Below, piece after piece: positions 31,980 to 43,299 of a stretch of 64,000 bases of DNA. Both the position numbers and the translations under genes were made by a program. The notes under the pieces are model-generated. The model did no database searches. It saw only the letters and a list, made by a program, of their open reading frames with translations, and had not been told where the DNA came from. Within the stretch, counting starts at the first letter, position 1, and each line of letters starts with the position of its first letter. Origin of the DNA: Dromiciops gliroides (taxonomy: Eukaryota; Chordata; Mammalia; Microbiotheria; Microbiotheriidae); NCBI RefSeq assembly GCF_019393635.1, contig NC_057867.1:73473492-73537491 (forward strand). The letters are read 5' to 3'.

Positions 31980-31994
31980 CTGAAGATCATTTGT

Positions 31995-33240
31995 AACAAC
32001 TGTTTCTTGCTCCTTGGGGCATGGCTACCATGCAGTTTAGCCAACCTGGCTTCCAACATCTAGATTCAAGTGGCTATTAGTCTTGACCAAAGTCAGAGAT
32101 TTCACTCTCTGTACCTAGACTGGAGGAGAGTGAATGAAAAGGTAAAGGACTTGGGCTTGTTTTAAGGGGGAGTGTGTGACCTCAGAGGGGAAGACCCTCT
32201 TATAGCATGGTTTTCTCCCTGGAAGCCATGAGTGCATGAATGAAGCAAAAGAGACTAAGGGCCTTTTGAAAACCATGATGGTTACAGGTATGCAACCCAA
32301 GGCATAATATTCCTTCCAACCATGTAGTAGGCCAACTATAATCAGTCACAAAATTCCCAGGCATTCTCTAGTCATCATGATTCTCGTGGAAGCAGCATCC
32401 CAGAATCCTTTCAATGTAGCTGCCATCTTAGTGAACTGGTGTGATTTACAGGCCACTGGTATGTAAGAAGAATTACCTCAAAAAATCTCTAGCTTGCTCT
32501 TTCCAGAGGGGATGCCAACAAAATGTATGTGCACTAGTTGTGGGCCCAGTTTCACATGATTTTGGATAAAATGGAACTGTTTTATTGGGGACATTTTCCT
32601 ACTGCCTCTTCCCTAATCAATAAGCTTTCCTTTCTTCCCTCCCCAAGATAGGAAACAAAAACAAATCTCTTGTGACAATATTCCTTTTCCTTTAGAAGAA
32701 TACTTTGATCATGAAATTCTCAAGCACTTTCATGTTATTTCTCCTGTCTTTCTTGAATGTTCAGTAGATCTGGGTGTAGCCATTGACATCAGCTCACATA
32801 GTGTTCTCATTTGTATCTCTCTATGATGACGTATAGAACAGAGACAGGCCACTGGCATGTTTGGGTCAATGATCACAGGATGGTCTCAGGGACCAAGAAA
32901 ACAAAGCCTTCCTCCCTAAATAAATAAATGATGTTATCATTGATAGGGTGAAACATAAAATATGTGATTCTCCAAGTCAGGTTTCCTGAAATGTGTGGAA
33001 TTTTTTCTTAGAAAAATAGCATTTTATGCCCAACCAGAGGGGTGATAATGTCTCATCCCTAGATGATTTTTGTTTGTTTTGTGGGACAATGACTTGCTCC
33101 AAAGGGAGCCCAACAATGAAATGGCCAGAGAGGCTCTACCTCACTCCCTTTGGTTTCCATTCATAAACAAGGTGCTGTAAGTAAACCATCTTTCTCCCTC
33201 CCCATCCAGCATCCTCATTGATGCTTAACAGTCTGATTTG
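31995..33240. other. Unassigned sequence
   Basis: 1.2 kb with no recognisable repeat or gene. May include ERV interior. Confidence 0.4.
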
Positions 33241-33245
33241 TCATC

Positions 33246-33450
33246 TTGGTGCTTGAGATTTGAAGGCGGGCGGGGTGGGGTTGTCAAGACCCAGAGCCTG
33301 CTGAGAGAGGACAGGGAGGATCAGGACATCCTGATACATCTACTTGGTGCTTGGGACTTGAAAATGGGGAGGGGGAGTGGGGGATGCCAAGGTGCAGAGG
33401 CTGCTGGGAGGGAGAAGAGGCAGAGCTGTGTGGTACTAGCAGCAACCTCC
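33246..33450. repeat. Two-copy G-rich tandem duplication
   Basis: cttggtgcttgagatttgaa (33,244) and cttggtgcttgggacttgaa (33,342) start two ~100-bp units, each followed by a G-rich run and cagagcctgctg/cagaggctgctg. Confidence 0.65.
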
Positions 33451-33698
33451 TAGCCATAGAGGGCGCTAAAGGGAGGGGCAAGAGAAAGAACCTCCATAGG
33501 GTGGGCGGGGCCTCACTTCTTTCAGCCTCTTTCCCATCTCAAGGGATGGAGCCTCCCCAGACTCTTCTCAGTTCTGCCATCTCCAGAGCAAGATGAAGGG
33601 CTTATAGGGCAAGGGGAGGGAAGGGAAGGGCCTGAGCTGTGTCCTCCCCTGTCTCCATCAAAAATGTTCAACTGCCATTGACTTAACACATTACTTAT

Positions 33699-33834
33699 TA
33701 AAGCAGTGGCCCTGGAATACCTCAGGAATACCTGAGTTCAAATCCGGCCTCAGACACTTAACACTACTAGCTGTGTGACCCTGGGCAAGTCACTTAACCC
33801 CCATTGCTCCGCAAAACAAACAAACAAACAAAAA
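33699..33834 (+). mobile_element. 5'-truncated tRNA-derived SINE
   Basis: Starts inside the head (taaagcagtggccctgg), with an (AAAC)n tail. Target-site duplication acacattacttat at 33,686-33,698 and 33,835-33,847. Confidence 0.93.
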
Positions 33835-33849
33835 ACACATTACTTATGA

Positions 33850-34237
33850 CAAGAATTGTTTATGGAGCTAAGGAGCTGGGTTGGGGGGTGGGGGAGCCTC
33901 ACTCATGACAATTTCTATTCCCTTCTCCATAATGTCTACTGGGGATGACCTGGACTTTTCCTCACTACCCATTTTTAACTTGGACAGCGACCTGCAAAAG
34001 TGCATGAGGAGAATGTGCCCTTGTATCTCCTACCACTAACCAGGAGAACCTGAAGTGCCTGCCAGCTTCTAGGAGATTTGAATCACGAAGAGTGATTGGA
34101 TCCAGGGACCTCTCTGATGAATCCTCCCTTTATCCCCATAAACACCATCTCTGGACATTTGCTCAAGCCCCTCTCTACCAGGTAAGAACAGAAGGAGCCC
34201 ATTCTCCTGGCTCCTTCCCCACCTGGGAGTCAAAGAC
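33850..34237. other. Unassigned sequence
   Basis: A frame is open from 34,008 to 34,292 and passes a donor-like caggtaagaac near 34,180, but there is no convincing acceptor and no motif. Confidence 0.35.
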
Positions 34238-34452
34238 AATAAGAGTGCTGAGCCAGGAAGACCTGAGTTTCAATCCAGTCCAAGACACCTAGTATCTGTG
34301 TGATCCTGGGCAAGTCACTCATTCTCTTTGCTTCAGTTTCTTCATCTGTAATTTGAACATCATCATGGTACCTGCCTGGCAGAGTTGTTGTCAGAATTGA
34401 ATGAGTTCATTGTAGTAAAAAGTGCTGAGCAGAGTGTCCACCACTCAGTGTC
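34238..34452 (+). mobile_element. CORE-SINE (MAR1 type)
   Basis: Order: gtgctgagccaggaagacct, gatcctgggcaagtcactca, cttcagtttcttcatctgta, gagttgttgtcagaattgaa. Confidence 0.8.
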
Positions 34453-34454
34453 AA

Positions 34455-36235
34455 CGATCCAGATGTTCAGTCCTGATACACTTAGCATGTATCCATCTGT
34501 CATTATTGTCATGGTCCTATATCACAGAAGGCTCTGATCACATTTCCCCAGGTCACTTTATTCCCCCAAGGTGTCTATTTGAAAGCAGGTAAGAGTTTGC
34601 CCAATCCCTACTCTAGCATGAAGGGACAGAATGAGCCCATTCTCCTGGTACCCTCCCCACATCTATTCCAGAACAGAGGCTATGACCAGGGCCTACCATG
34701 GTCAATAGAAGGTAGGAAGAGGGCTTATGCGGTGTGGGGGGACTCTCAGTTTCGCTCTCTTTACCATCACATTAGAAGGCTGGGGCCTCAGTTGTGCTGG
34801 GTCAGAAGACTGCCATGGGAGCCCTAGGCCTCTTGGTCTCTTTCATCTCCAAGCTATGCCATGAGGTTGACTTGATGAGTAGCAGTCATACTGGCTTTTG
34901 TGGGTCATTAGGTGAAGTGTCCTGCCATTCCCTGATGCATCAGAAGGCCTCTCTCTAGCTAGACCAGAAATGACTTCCATCCACTAGGACATTTTTTTGT
35001 ACTTATCTTTTCATTCTTTGTGTAATCAAAAATAAATGCACATCAGTTAAGCCCAGCAGTGACATTGGCTGCCAGATGTGATGACTAGGATGAAAAAATT
35101 TGGAGCACACAGAAAAAAGGAAAGCACTTTGAAGCACCAGCCTGGGCTTCAGGCAGATGGTGCAGAAAGCTCTTTAAGAAGCTGATAGAGAGGGAAAGGG
35201 CTCAGCTCCTCTTTACTGAGGTCCCCAGAGTTACACTGGGACTCCTTACATTGACCCAGCGGCCCACAGCATTTCCTGGCTGGACACAGAGAAGTATGTG
35301 TGAGCCTGTTACCAGATTTAGAGTGATCCCAAGTAAGGGGGTTTCTCAAAACTGAATCATCTCTCCTACACAAAGTGTTTAATACTATCACACTCACATG
35401 AGCTGTGCTGTTTTATTATATTCCTTAATATTCTCATCAACCCAATATCAAAATCAATACCAGTAGTCTTTAAAAGATTTTTGACAGAATAATAAATAAC
35501 TCAATGTTAGTCATCACAGAACTTCAGTTTATATTATGAAGATTTTTTTCCTACTAAGCTAGAAATGCAAAGATTTCTGTGAGAGTAAAAAATTCCAGGA
35601 GGAACAAACATTTATTCTCTTTCTTTTGCTTGGCCATATGCAGAATATGCCAGACTCCTTCTTGTTGACACAAGATGGTGGACTGCAGGCATCAAGAGTG
35701 TGAAAAGCTTCCCCATACCATCCATCTTCCCACTTTAGAACATTAGAATCCCTAAATCAGGCTGGAGTCCTCTCTTCTCAGGCAAACCCTGGGAGTTTCC
35801 AGGGAACTTCAATAAGGTGATAGTGGTTTGCCTGAAGTAGAATGAGGGATGAGAGGGTAGAAGAAGGCTCAAGGATACCTCTCTCTGTCCCTCCAATTGT
35901 TATTTTTAACTATTATCTTGTAGTTCACTGCACAGACTACTCTCTAGGGTCTGATCATGGTCACCAGCCAGTGACCCAAGACTGAGTAATAAGCAACACC
36001 TACAACAATTTGCCACAAGACACAGGGCACTGTTCTTTCTGTCTTGGCACCTGGAGATATGTGAGCAGGTGCTTGCTTGTTGGAGGAGGCATAAAACATT
36101 ACCTTCTGTCCTTCTGTCTTTATGATTCCAGGAACAAGCCTGTGGTCCAGACACACTCTTGACTTTGAAGCAGAAATTACAGTGCTTCCAGATGAGCTCC
36201 CAGCATCACAATGGGCAGCAACCATGGTCCTTGTC
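34455..36235. other. Unassigned sequence
   Basis: No gene or repeat family recognised. 34,922-34,946 repeats 25 bp of 30,165-30,189 exactly. Confidence 0.4.
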
Positions 36236-36239
36236 AGTC

Positions 36240-36700
36240 ATGAGATGCACCCTCAAAATCTGAAATTTTAGAAAGACATTTATTAGATTGTTTGGTAGGG
36301 AGAAGAGAGCTGTGGCTCCCTCTACCAAACATTGTGAGGTTATATTACATAAAGTGGGGACAAGGGCATAATGACAATTGCCTAATTGGCCTCCCACAAG
36401 GAGGTAATCTCCAAGAGAGGGGGAGGTTTATGTGCATATCAGCATGTAAGTCAACCTCATTTAGAGAACCCAAAATATAAGCTTGTTTGGGCATGTCAGA
36501 GGACTGAAAACCAAGGGGTGCCCATCAATTTCTAGGGTTTTGAATACCCCAAATACCATCCTGCCCTCAACAGCCAATTAGGACCTTACTCCTGGAACAA
36601 TCACATGGTCCATTCTCAGTCCATGGGCCCCCAAAGATGGTTCAAACACAACAGTGGGCAACTTGCCCACCCTCCTTCCTGCCTATTCACAACATTTAGG
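36240..36700 (-). mobile_element. Possible LTR, reverse
   Basis: On the minus strand it would begin TGTTGTGAATAGGCAGG and near its end has CTAATAAATGTC (about 36,268-36,279). A strong hairpin (tttggtag...ctaccaaa) is at 36,290-36,330. The termini are not matched. Confidence 0.3.
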
Positions 36701-36934
36701 CTGATGGTACCACAGCCCTCTCTCCTTTACAACTTTCAAGGTGATCTTGTTACATGACCTCAGGTTGGGGTCTGCCCTCTCCTTCCCCTGCAGTCTCTTC
36801 TCCCCAGAAGATGGTTTGACTTTAAGCCCAAACTTGTCATTCAATGTGAAGGCCACATTCTCTTCCTGTGGCCCAGGCCCAGGTCCAAGTTTCAGGGGGC
36901 AATCACAGGCCAGACCTCACCTTCCTCAGCAGCC

Positions 36935-37240
36935 ATGGGGACTCTGACTCTGCCACTTAACTATGTGAACTTGGATAAGTCCAATGAGCTCTATGAAGCC
37001 TGTTCCCCCATCTGTGAAAAGAAAGTAGGTTAGAGCCTAATTTCTTAAACTGTGGGTCATGTAAAATTTAGTAACAGTAAAAGGTTATGCATAACTATTT
37101 TATATACCTATTTACCTGGGGTTGAATAAAAATTACTTGGACAAAAGGGGGTTATGAGTGGAAAAGATTTAAGAAGCCTTGGACTAGATGACCTGTGAAA
37201 AGTGCCCCCAGGCAAGACTTTAGGATCCCAGGCTTATGCC
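36935..37240 (+). mobile_element. MIR-type SINE split by a MITE
   Basis: Left part gactctgccacttaactatg and gtgaacttggataagtcc. Right part ggactagatgacctgtgaaa. Between them (about 37,042-37,188) is a small DNA element: ttcttaaactgtgggtcat ... gatttaagaagcc. Confidence 0.6.
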
Positions 37241-37488
37241 AGGTCTTGTTCTGTGTGTCCAGTGCCTGTAACAAGAGCTCTCAATAGGAGTGGTCAGAGA
37301 GGAATTCTCATGAAGCGAAAGCTGAGACTTATGTATGTACAGGCCTTAAGAAAAGTCTTCTAGACTGCTGCCCAAAGGCCTTGACATTCAAAGGGTGTCA
37401 AGGCCATTCTTGGTCCTCAGTGGCTTTCTATAATTCTGGGCATCCTGTTTAGGAGCAGAATCTACCACTGGAACTACCAAATGCATTT

Positions 37489-37628
37489 TTTGGTAGGGTA
37501 ATGGGGCTTAAGTGACTTGCCCAGGGTCACACAGCTAATAAGTGTCAAGTGTCTGAGGCCAGATTTGAACTCAGGTACTCCTGAATCCAGGGCTGGTGCT
37601 TTATCCACTGTGTCACCTTGCTGCCCCC
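37489..37628 (-). mobile_element. tRNA-derived marsupial SINE, first of a same-site pair
   Basis: Reverse copy from ttttttggtagggtaatg to cttgctgccccc. Bordered by ccaaatgcattt at 37,477 and 37,631. Confidence 0.93.
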
Positions 37629-37648
37629 TTCCAAATGCATTTATTTTT

Positions 37649-37807
37649 GTTTGTTTGTTTGTTTGTTTGTTTGTTTTTGCAGGGCAATGGGGGTTAAGTG
37701 ACTTGCCCAGGGTCACACAGCTAGTAAGTGTCTGAGGCTGGGTTTGAACTCAGGTCCTCCTGAATCCAAGGCTGGTGCCTTATCCACTGCGCCACCTAGC
37801 TGTCCCC
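37649..37807 (-). mobile_element. tRNA-derived marsupial SINE, second of a same-site pair
   Basis: Reverse copy with a (TTTG)n tail. Bordered by ccaaatgcatttattttt at 37,631-37,648 and from 37,808. Confidence 0.95.
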
Positions 37808-37849
37808 CCAAATGCATTTATTTTTAAAAATTATTTGAAGAATATAAAA

Positions 37850-38390
37850 ATAATACCTAAGAAAGCAGTGACCATTGACAGCAGACATTCAGTTCTCCCT
37901 CTCAGGGTCACTCTCTGACAAAGCTACAGAAGCCATGCTATGCAAGGGAGGGGCCTGGCCCATGTTCTTCACCCCCAAACACATTGTAACTGGGAAGGTG
38001 TGAGAATGGTATTGTCGAATAGAGCTTGGAAGGGTCTGTCTGAAGTGCCAGTAGGGACGTGCACTTTAGGCTTTGACAAGCTAGACTCATCCCACACTGG
38101 AACCAGCCAAGAGGTCACACAAATTCCAAAAACATCTGAGCTGGTGGAAATGTCTCTGGCTCATCAGAGCAGGGACCCAAAAGACACATGAGAAACCATT
38201 CTTTTTCAATGCATGATCTGCAGGCAATGAGAACATCCAGATAGAATATGTGGCATATGTATCTCCGGACGTTCCCTAGCACAGTCCAGCAACACAGGTG
38301 GAAGTCAGAACAAGCTCATACCCAGCCAATTCTGGCCTTTCCCATGGGCCACCCAAATAATCCACTCTTAACCCTTTGGCTCTCAGAAAC
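37850..38390. other. Unassigned sequence
   Basis: No recognisable gene. The ORF at 37,940-38,191 has no motif. Confidence 0.4.
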
Positions 38391-38395
38391 ATTTT

Positions 38396-38640
38396 CAATA
38401 TTGACCAGGGGCTAGGATCCAGGAAGCTCAACTTTCTCTGTTCTCACCTACAAGGGGGGATGGAAAGTGAGAGGGTGGGGATGGCATGAATCTGAGAGCA
38501 GCAACCAAGGCTGCAAATGAGTCCAAGTCTCTGTCCTTTTTTTTTGGTCTCTGTCCCATTTTGACCATGGAGTAGGATTCAGGAGGTTGAACTCTCTGTT
38601 CTTACCTTCAAAGGGGTATGGGGATGGTTCAGGGCTTATG
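38396..38640. repeat. Tandem duplication, ~160-bp period
   Basis: ttgaccaggggctaggatcc (38,401) and ttgaccatggagtaggattc (38,562) start two similar units continuing with aggaagctcaactt/aggaggttgaactc and ctgttctcacct/ctgttcttacct. Confidence 0.65.
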
Positions 38641-38985
38641 ATCAGCCATGCCATCCTGGGGACAGCAGCCATCTGGAAAAGTTTAATCAGGGAAGACAGC
38701 CCTGACCAAATTCTCTAGTCTCATGATTCCTTGGGGATCAGCCAAGGATGCCCTAGGCTGGGCTTGGTATACATCCTCCGGATGTCACCAGTTACACTTC
38801 AGTTTACCTTGTAAAACTGGTGAGTGATTGAGTCCAGCATTATGTACTTTGAAACTGACATCACGGGAACATCAGGGACAGTTCAGGTTCTATGTGGGCA
38901 GCAGCCATTGTCCTGCAGAGTCTCTTGCCAACACCATCAGGGAATTTACTTAAGGCCTCAAACATTTCTTGGTTGTATTGGTGAC

Positions 38986-39436
38986 ATGTAAATTCCCCCT
39001 CTGAATCAGCCCATTTTGTACCCTCTACATGTAGTTTAATCTGTAACCTTAGCTTGCCTATAGAACATGCTTAACTAAATTTCATTCCTTAAGGAATGTA
39101 AGAGATTATGACTGCTTCACTAGATTTGTTCAACATTCAGGACATTGAAAGAAGCGTGGAATTAGGAATCTCTTTGGTTAAACTCTAACTCATAGGAATG
39201 TACAAGATTATAATATGTAAAATAATTATTTCAGTCACTCTGATATAATTTTGTCTATAAAAAGCCTCTTTAGAATCCTAGTGTTTATTCAGGTAGTTTT
39301 TTTTTAAGCCAGAACCCATGCTTAAACATAATACAACATAGGTTTTTATCTGTATAACTTCTGCACTCTGATAGATCTACTTTGGCAGCAATTCCCCAGC
39401 ACGTGAACTCAAAAAGGAGCTATTTCTCCCTTAACA
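38986..39436 (+). mobile_element. Probable LTR
   Basis: Strong TATA box (gtctataaaaagcc, about 39,253-39,266) some 170 bp from an end reading ccttaaca at 39,429-39,436. The 5' end is uncertain (tgtaaattccccctc near 38,987). The next bases, aatttggaaatcc, may begin an unidentified primer-binding site. Confidence 0.45.
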
Positions 39437-40900
39437 AATTTGGAAATCCATGAAGGGAAGAGACAGTAAGTTTGGAAAGATGAGGCTTCTACTTCTGAAG
39501 CTTTCCTGTGTGCAAAAAGTTTTATTTACTTTGGAGAATTTCAAAGAGAAAATCCAACTGAGTCATAGACTGCTGTCCAAAAATCCCAGAAGGGGAGGTA
39601 AGTCTGTCTTCCATGTGTGTCTTGTGTACTTCTGTGTAGTATTATTTTTGTGTCTTTTTCATTTAAATAATCAGTCTGTTGAAAGTGAGGGGAGGAAGGG
39701 TGTTACTGCTTCTGGTAGCTGTCCACATATTCTGATGAACATAGCACTGTGATTCATGTGTCTAAAGCAAGGGCTGGACTAAAAAACAGGGCATCTTTTC
39801 CCAAAACTTTGTGCCCCTTTTGCCTTGTTTTTCTAGAGGCATATAAGCAAGAGACTGGTCTATTTGCTGTGGCCATTGTCTTTGACTCCAGGTATTTGAC
39901 CCTGTTAGGGTTCTGGTCAGATTGTATGCTATAGTTCTGATCACTGGTTAAGTGGTCCTGGTTCAGGTCTGGCATAAACACTGAAGTACTTGAATTAGGG
40001 ATCCCCTTTCTGGTCTCATTCTGGTTCCTAGTTTGATCACTGGTTAAAAGATCCTGGTAAGAATGCATATCTGGCCTATCCCTCAGTGTCATATTGAGAA
40101 TAGGTCAGAAGTCTTCTGAAGATCTCATTTTCCCCCTCTACTTTCTCAATGACCTATTTTACGTTGTTGTTGCTGCCACCAACAAAACTTTGGACTGATG
40201 CGAAATTTTATTCAGAGGGGTTCAGTAAATTCGTTTTTGTAATTCGATTCTGTGAATTGGTTTCAGTGATTCTGATTTGGTTCCAAAATCATCTTTGTTT
40301 TGGATCCTACAGATTCTGGTTCACATATTCCAGTAGAAAATTGTTCTGGTTTCAAGTATGGGATCTAGACAGTCTGTTTATTTAAAGGCACAGTTGTGGG
40401 TTGTCTCCTGGCTAATATGGAAAAAATTCCCTTCTAGGAATCCACATTGTCTAAACCCAGTTTAAAAATCTTTGTGAAAATGTTTGGATAGGATTAACTT
40501 CAGAGGACTGATATTCTTAGCTCTTAGAAGGATCCTTTGATTTTAACAACCTGCCTTTGGTTGGCTATAGAAAATCAATACCTTTACTAGAAGGCTTATT
40601 GGAACATTTGAATAGACCCTTAGCATCAAAGTCTGCTGTAAAACTGAATAATAAGCTGCCCAACTATTGGCTTTGGCAACTACCTCTATAAAGGTGTCTA
40701 CAAGCTTTGATAATCAGAAAAAACGACCTCCTTCTCAAGCCACATCCCCTCCAAGTGAGGAGCTAGAGTCCCAGCTCCAGTTGCCAGCATCATCCAGTCC
40801 CTTAAGTCTTCCCAAGAAAAGTGGTTGAGAGTGTAATAAAATGGAGCAAGTTTAGGGAACTTAGAATGGTGGGGAAGATTATTCTGATGGTACACATTTG
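39437..40900 (+). pseudogene. Possible ERV leader and gag-like debris
   Basis: After the LTR comes a donor-like gaggtaagtctg near 39,596. Near 40,725-40,830 a proline- and serine-rich reading is open for about 35 codons. A diverged 96-bp tandem pair (gatcactggttaa at 39,939 and 40,035) lies between. No conserved retroviral motif is seen. Weak call. Confidence 0.25.
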
Positions 40901-41085
40901 GTATGAGCCTCTTCTAAGTTGCCTGAATCATAGGAGATGTTAATTTTTTAAAAAATTAAAATCTTGCATGAACTTAATCAATGAAATGCCATTAAAACAG
41001 TTCTCCCTCATATCTGTAACATATTACAAAATTCTGACTCAACTCTCCTTTCCAATAAGTAGGGACTTACTTCCACTGACCTTTT

Positions 41086-41215
41086 TTTTGGTGGGGCAAT
41101 GAGGGTTAAGTGACTTGCCCAAGGTCATACAGCTAGTGTCAAGTGTCTGAGGCTGGATTTGAACTCAGGTCCTCCTGAATCCAGGGCTCTATCCACTGCA
41201 CCACCTAGCTGCCCA
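41086..41215 (-). mobile_element. tRNA-derived marsupial SINE
   Basis: Reverse copy with small internal deletions. Target-site duplication tccactgacctttt at 41,072-41,085 and 41,216-41,229. Confidence 0.95.
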
Positions 41216-41580
41216 TCCACTGACCTTTTGATTATACTTTCAGTGGGAAATAAGATTTTAGAAGAGGCAGGAACAAGAGCATCTCTTACTCTTTTCAACC
41301 CTGGCCAGGCTGAGTATGCAAAGAGAAAGACAGACAAGAATGAATGGAAATCCCTTTCCTTGTTTAAAGAAAATTATAGCATTATAAACTAATTATTGAC
41401 TAGATTTGTGACTGAAATGTCCTATCTTTTTAAAAAGTTTCTAAATTATTCATTCTTTTGTAAATGTTGAAATATCTTACCAGATTTTTTTTTTAGTCCA
41501 AGGGGTGGGTGGGTTGTATTTCCCTAGAACTAAGATTTCTTGTACACATCACTTAAGACCTTTTTAAAAACCACTCTTTT

Positions 41581-41750
41581 GGGGGTGGCTAGGTGGCACA
41601 GTGGATAAAGCACCGGCCCTGGATTCAGGAGTACCTGAGTTCAAATCCGGCCTCAGACACTTGACACTTACTAGCTGAGTGACCCTGGGCAAGTCACTTA
41701 ACCTCCATTGCCCCGGAAAAAACAAAAAACAAAAAACAAAACAAAACAAA
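41581..41750 (+). mobile_element. tRNA-derived marsupial SINE
   Basis: Full copy with a long (CAAAAA)n-type tail, flanked by aaa(a)cc(c)actcttt. Confidence 0.93.
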
Positions 41751-42093
41751 AAAACCCACTCTTTCCCTTGAAGGGTGATAGATTCACTGGTTTAGTAGAA
41801 GGTGATATCACAGCCTAGAGTATGCTGAGAGCCTTAAGGGAAAGGGGAAAAATGGTTTGCAGTGGGCAGCCTTTAGGCCGTATCAGGTGAAAATTTAATC
41901 TTTGGAAGATATTTTACCTTCCCACTGTATTTTCTACAGTGAATCTTTCAGCAGAACTTAATTGTTTTGATAAATAAGAAGGAAAGTCACTTAAAAGGAA
42001 ATGAAAGAAAAGAAACTGAAAGACTATGAAACTCAAAATGTAAGTTAATTACCACAGTGTAAGAAAATTTGTATAGGAAAAAACCGGTGCGGT

Positions 42094-42297
42094 TTTAGAT
42101 TGGATATGATTGGGAAATTAAAATGAGATGGTTAAAACAGTAGTAGAAATAAGCAAAAAGGGGGAGCTAGGTGGCACAGTGGATAAAGCACCAGCCCTGG
42201 ATTCAGAAGGACCTGAGTTCAAATCTGGTCTCAGATCCTTGGTAGTTAACTGAACCCTCACTGCCCCACCCCAAGGGAAAAAAAAGTAAGCAAAAGG
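42094..42297 (+). repeat. Inverted duplication, arm A, containing a SINE
   Basis: 204 bp matching the reverse complement of 47,095-47,297 with 8 substitutions and one 1-bp gap by eye. It includes about 70 bp of flank, a SINE (about 42,162-42,278) with an unusual internal deletion, and its target-site duplication (taagcaaaa(a)gg). Confidence 0.85.
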
Positions 42298-42299
42298 AT

Positions 42300-43160
42300 G
42301 AATCAGTATAACATGGAAGATAATTTTAAGTTTTTTTGGTTTTATTCAAACTCCACTATACAAAGTTATCTGCTTCACTCTTCTAGAGTCACTGAAGTCT
42401 GGTGGCAAGACAAAAGTCAAAATGACTGGTGATGGCCCGGGATGCAGCAGATGCCCTTGGTATCTTTGATGTCTGTCTATACTATAAGCACTCCATAGCT
42501 CCTGCTTTAGTTGCCTTTATGGCCGTTGGAACAAATTGTTCTGATGTGCCCATTCCACAGGGGAGAAGAAGTATTACCATATTTGGTGAAGATGCCCCCT
42601 AACTCGCTGATGGATGAGGCCTTTTGTTTACCCTCAACCTGGCTCAGCCCATCTGCTGAGACAGTTTACTGGGGTGTGGCTTCTTTAGCTGTTTCCTTGA
42701 GCCACAGGAGAGAGTTGGGTGACAGGGGGACACCAAAGCCATATGAATAACCCTGAAAAGGGCTCAGCAAGCCCTCACAGCATAGGTGCTACTCCTCTTG
42801 GAACACCCAATACTATTATTATAATTATGACAGATCAGTTTGAGACCTTGAAAGGACAGTCTTGATATTAGTATAACCATGTGCCTCTTTCTTTCTTTCA
42901 TGTCAAATTTTTATAACCAGGACAAATAAACTATAAAATTTGTTGGTTTTTTAAATGATGAATCTTGTTGCAATATTCAAACATCTTTGATTTACTGTAC
43001 TACAATGCAAGTATGAAAGATCTCAATCTTTAAAGTTTTGGTTTTCTGAATTTGTGGTCACTATTTGTTTCAACTTCCTAACCTAATCAACTAGGTAAAT
43101 AAAATTATTCTGCTTGCTTTCCATTCCCTTGTACAAGATTATGCATTTATGTGTTGCATC
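42300..43160. other. Unassigned sequence with a small ORF
   Basis: An ATG ORF at 42,432-42,602 (56 codons, G at -3 and +4) has a protein-like composition but no recognised relative. Otherwise nothing seen. Confidence 0.35.
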
Positions 43161-43164
43161 AGAT

Positions 43165-43222
43165 AGTGTTCTCTCTGTCTCTCTCTCTATATATATGTAT
43201 ACACACACACACACACACACAT
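43165..43222. repeat. (CT)n-(TA)n-(AC)n microsatellite
   Basis: Three short tracts in series. Confidence 0.9.
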
Positions 43223-43299
43223 CCACAAAGGGGAGATAGAACAAAGATGTGATATGATAAAGATGTTAAAGTTTTACATTTCAAATTTTATGTAAATGT

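Noticed and set aside
34008..34292. 95-codon open frame with a donor-like site
   Set aside because: It has no acceptor, no recognisable motif, and it runs into a CORE-SINE.
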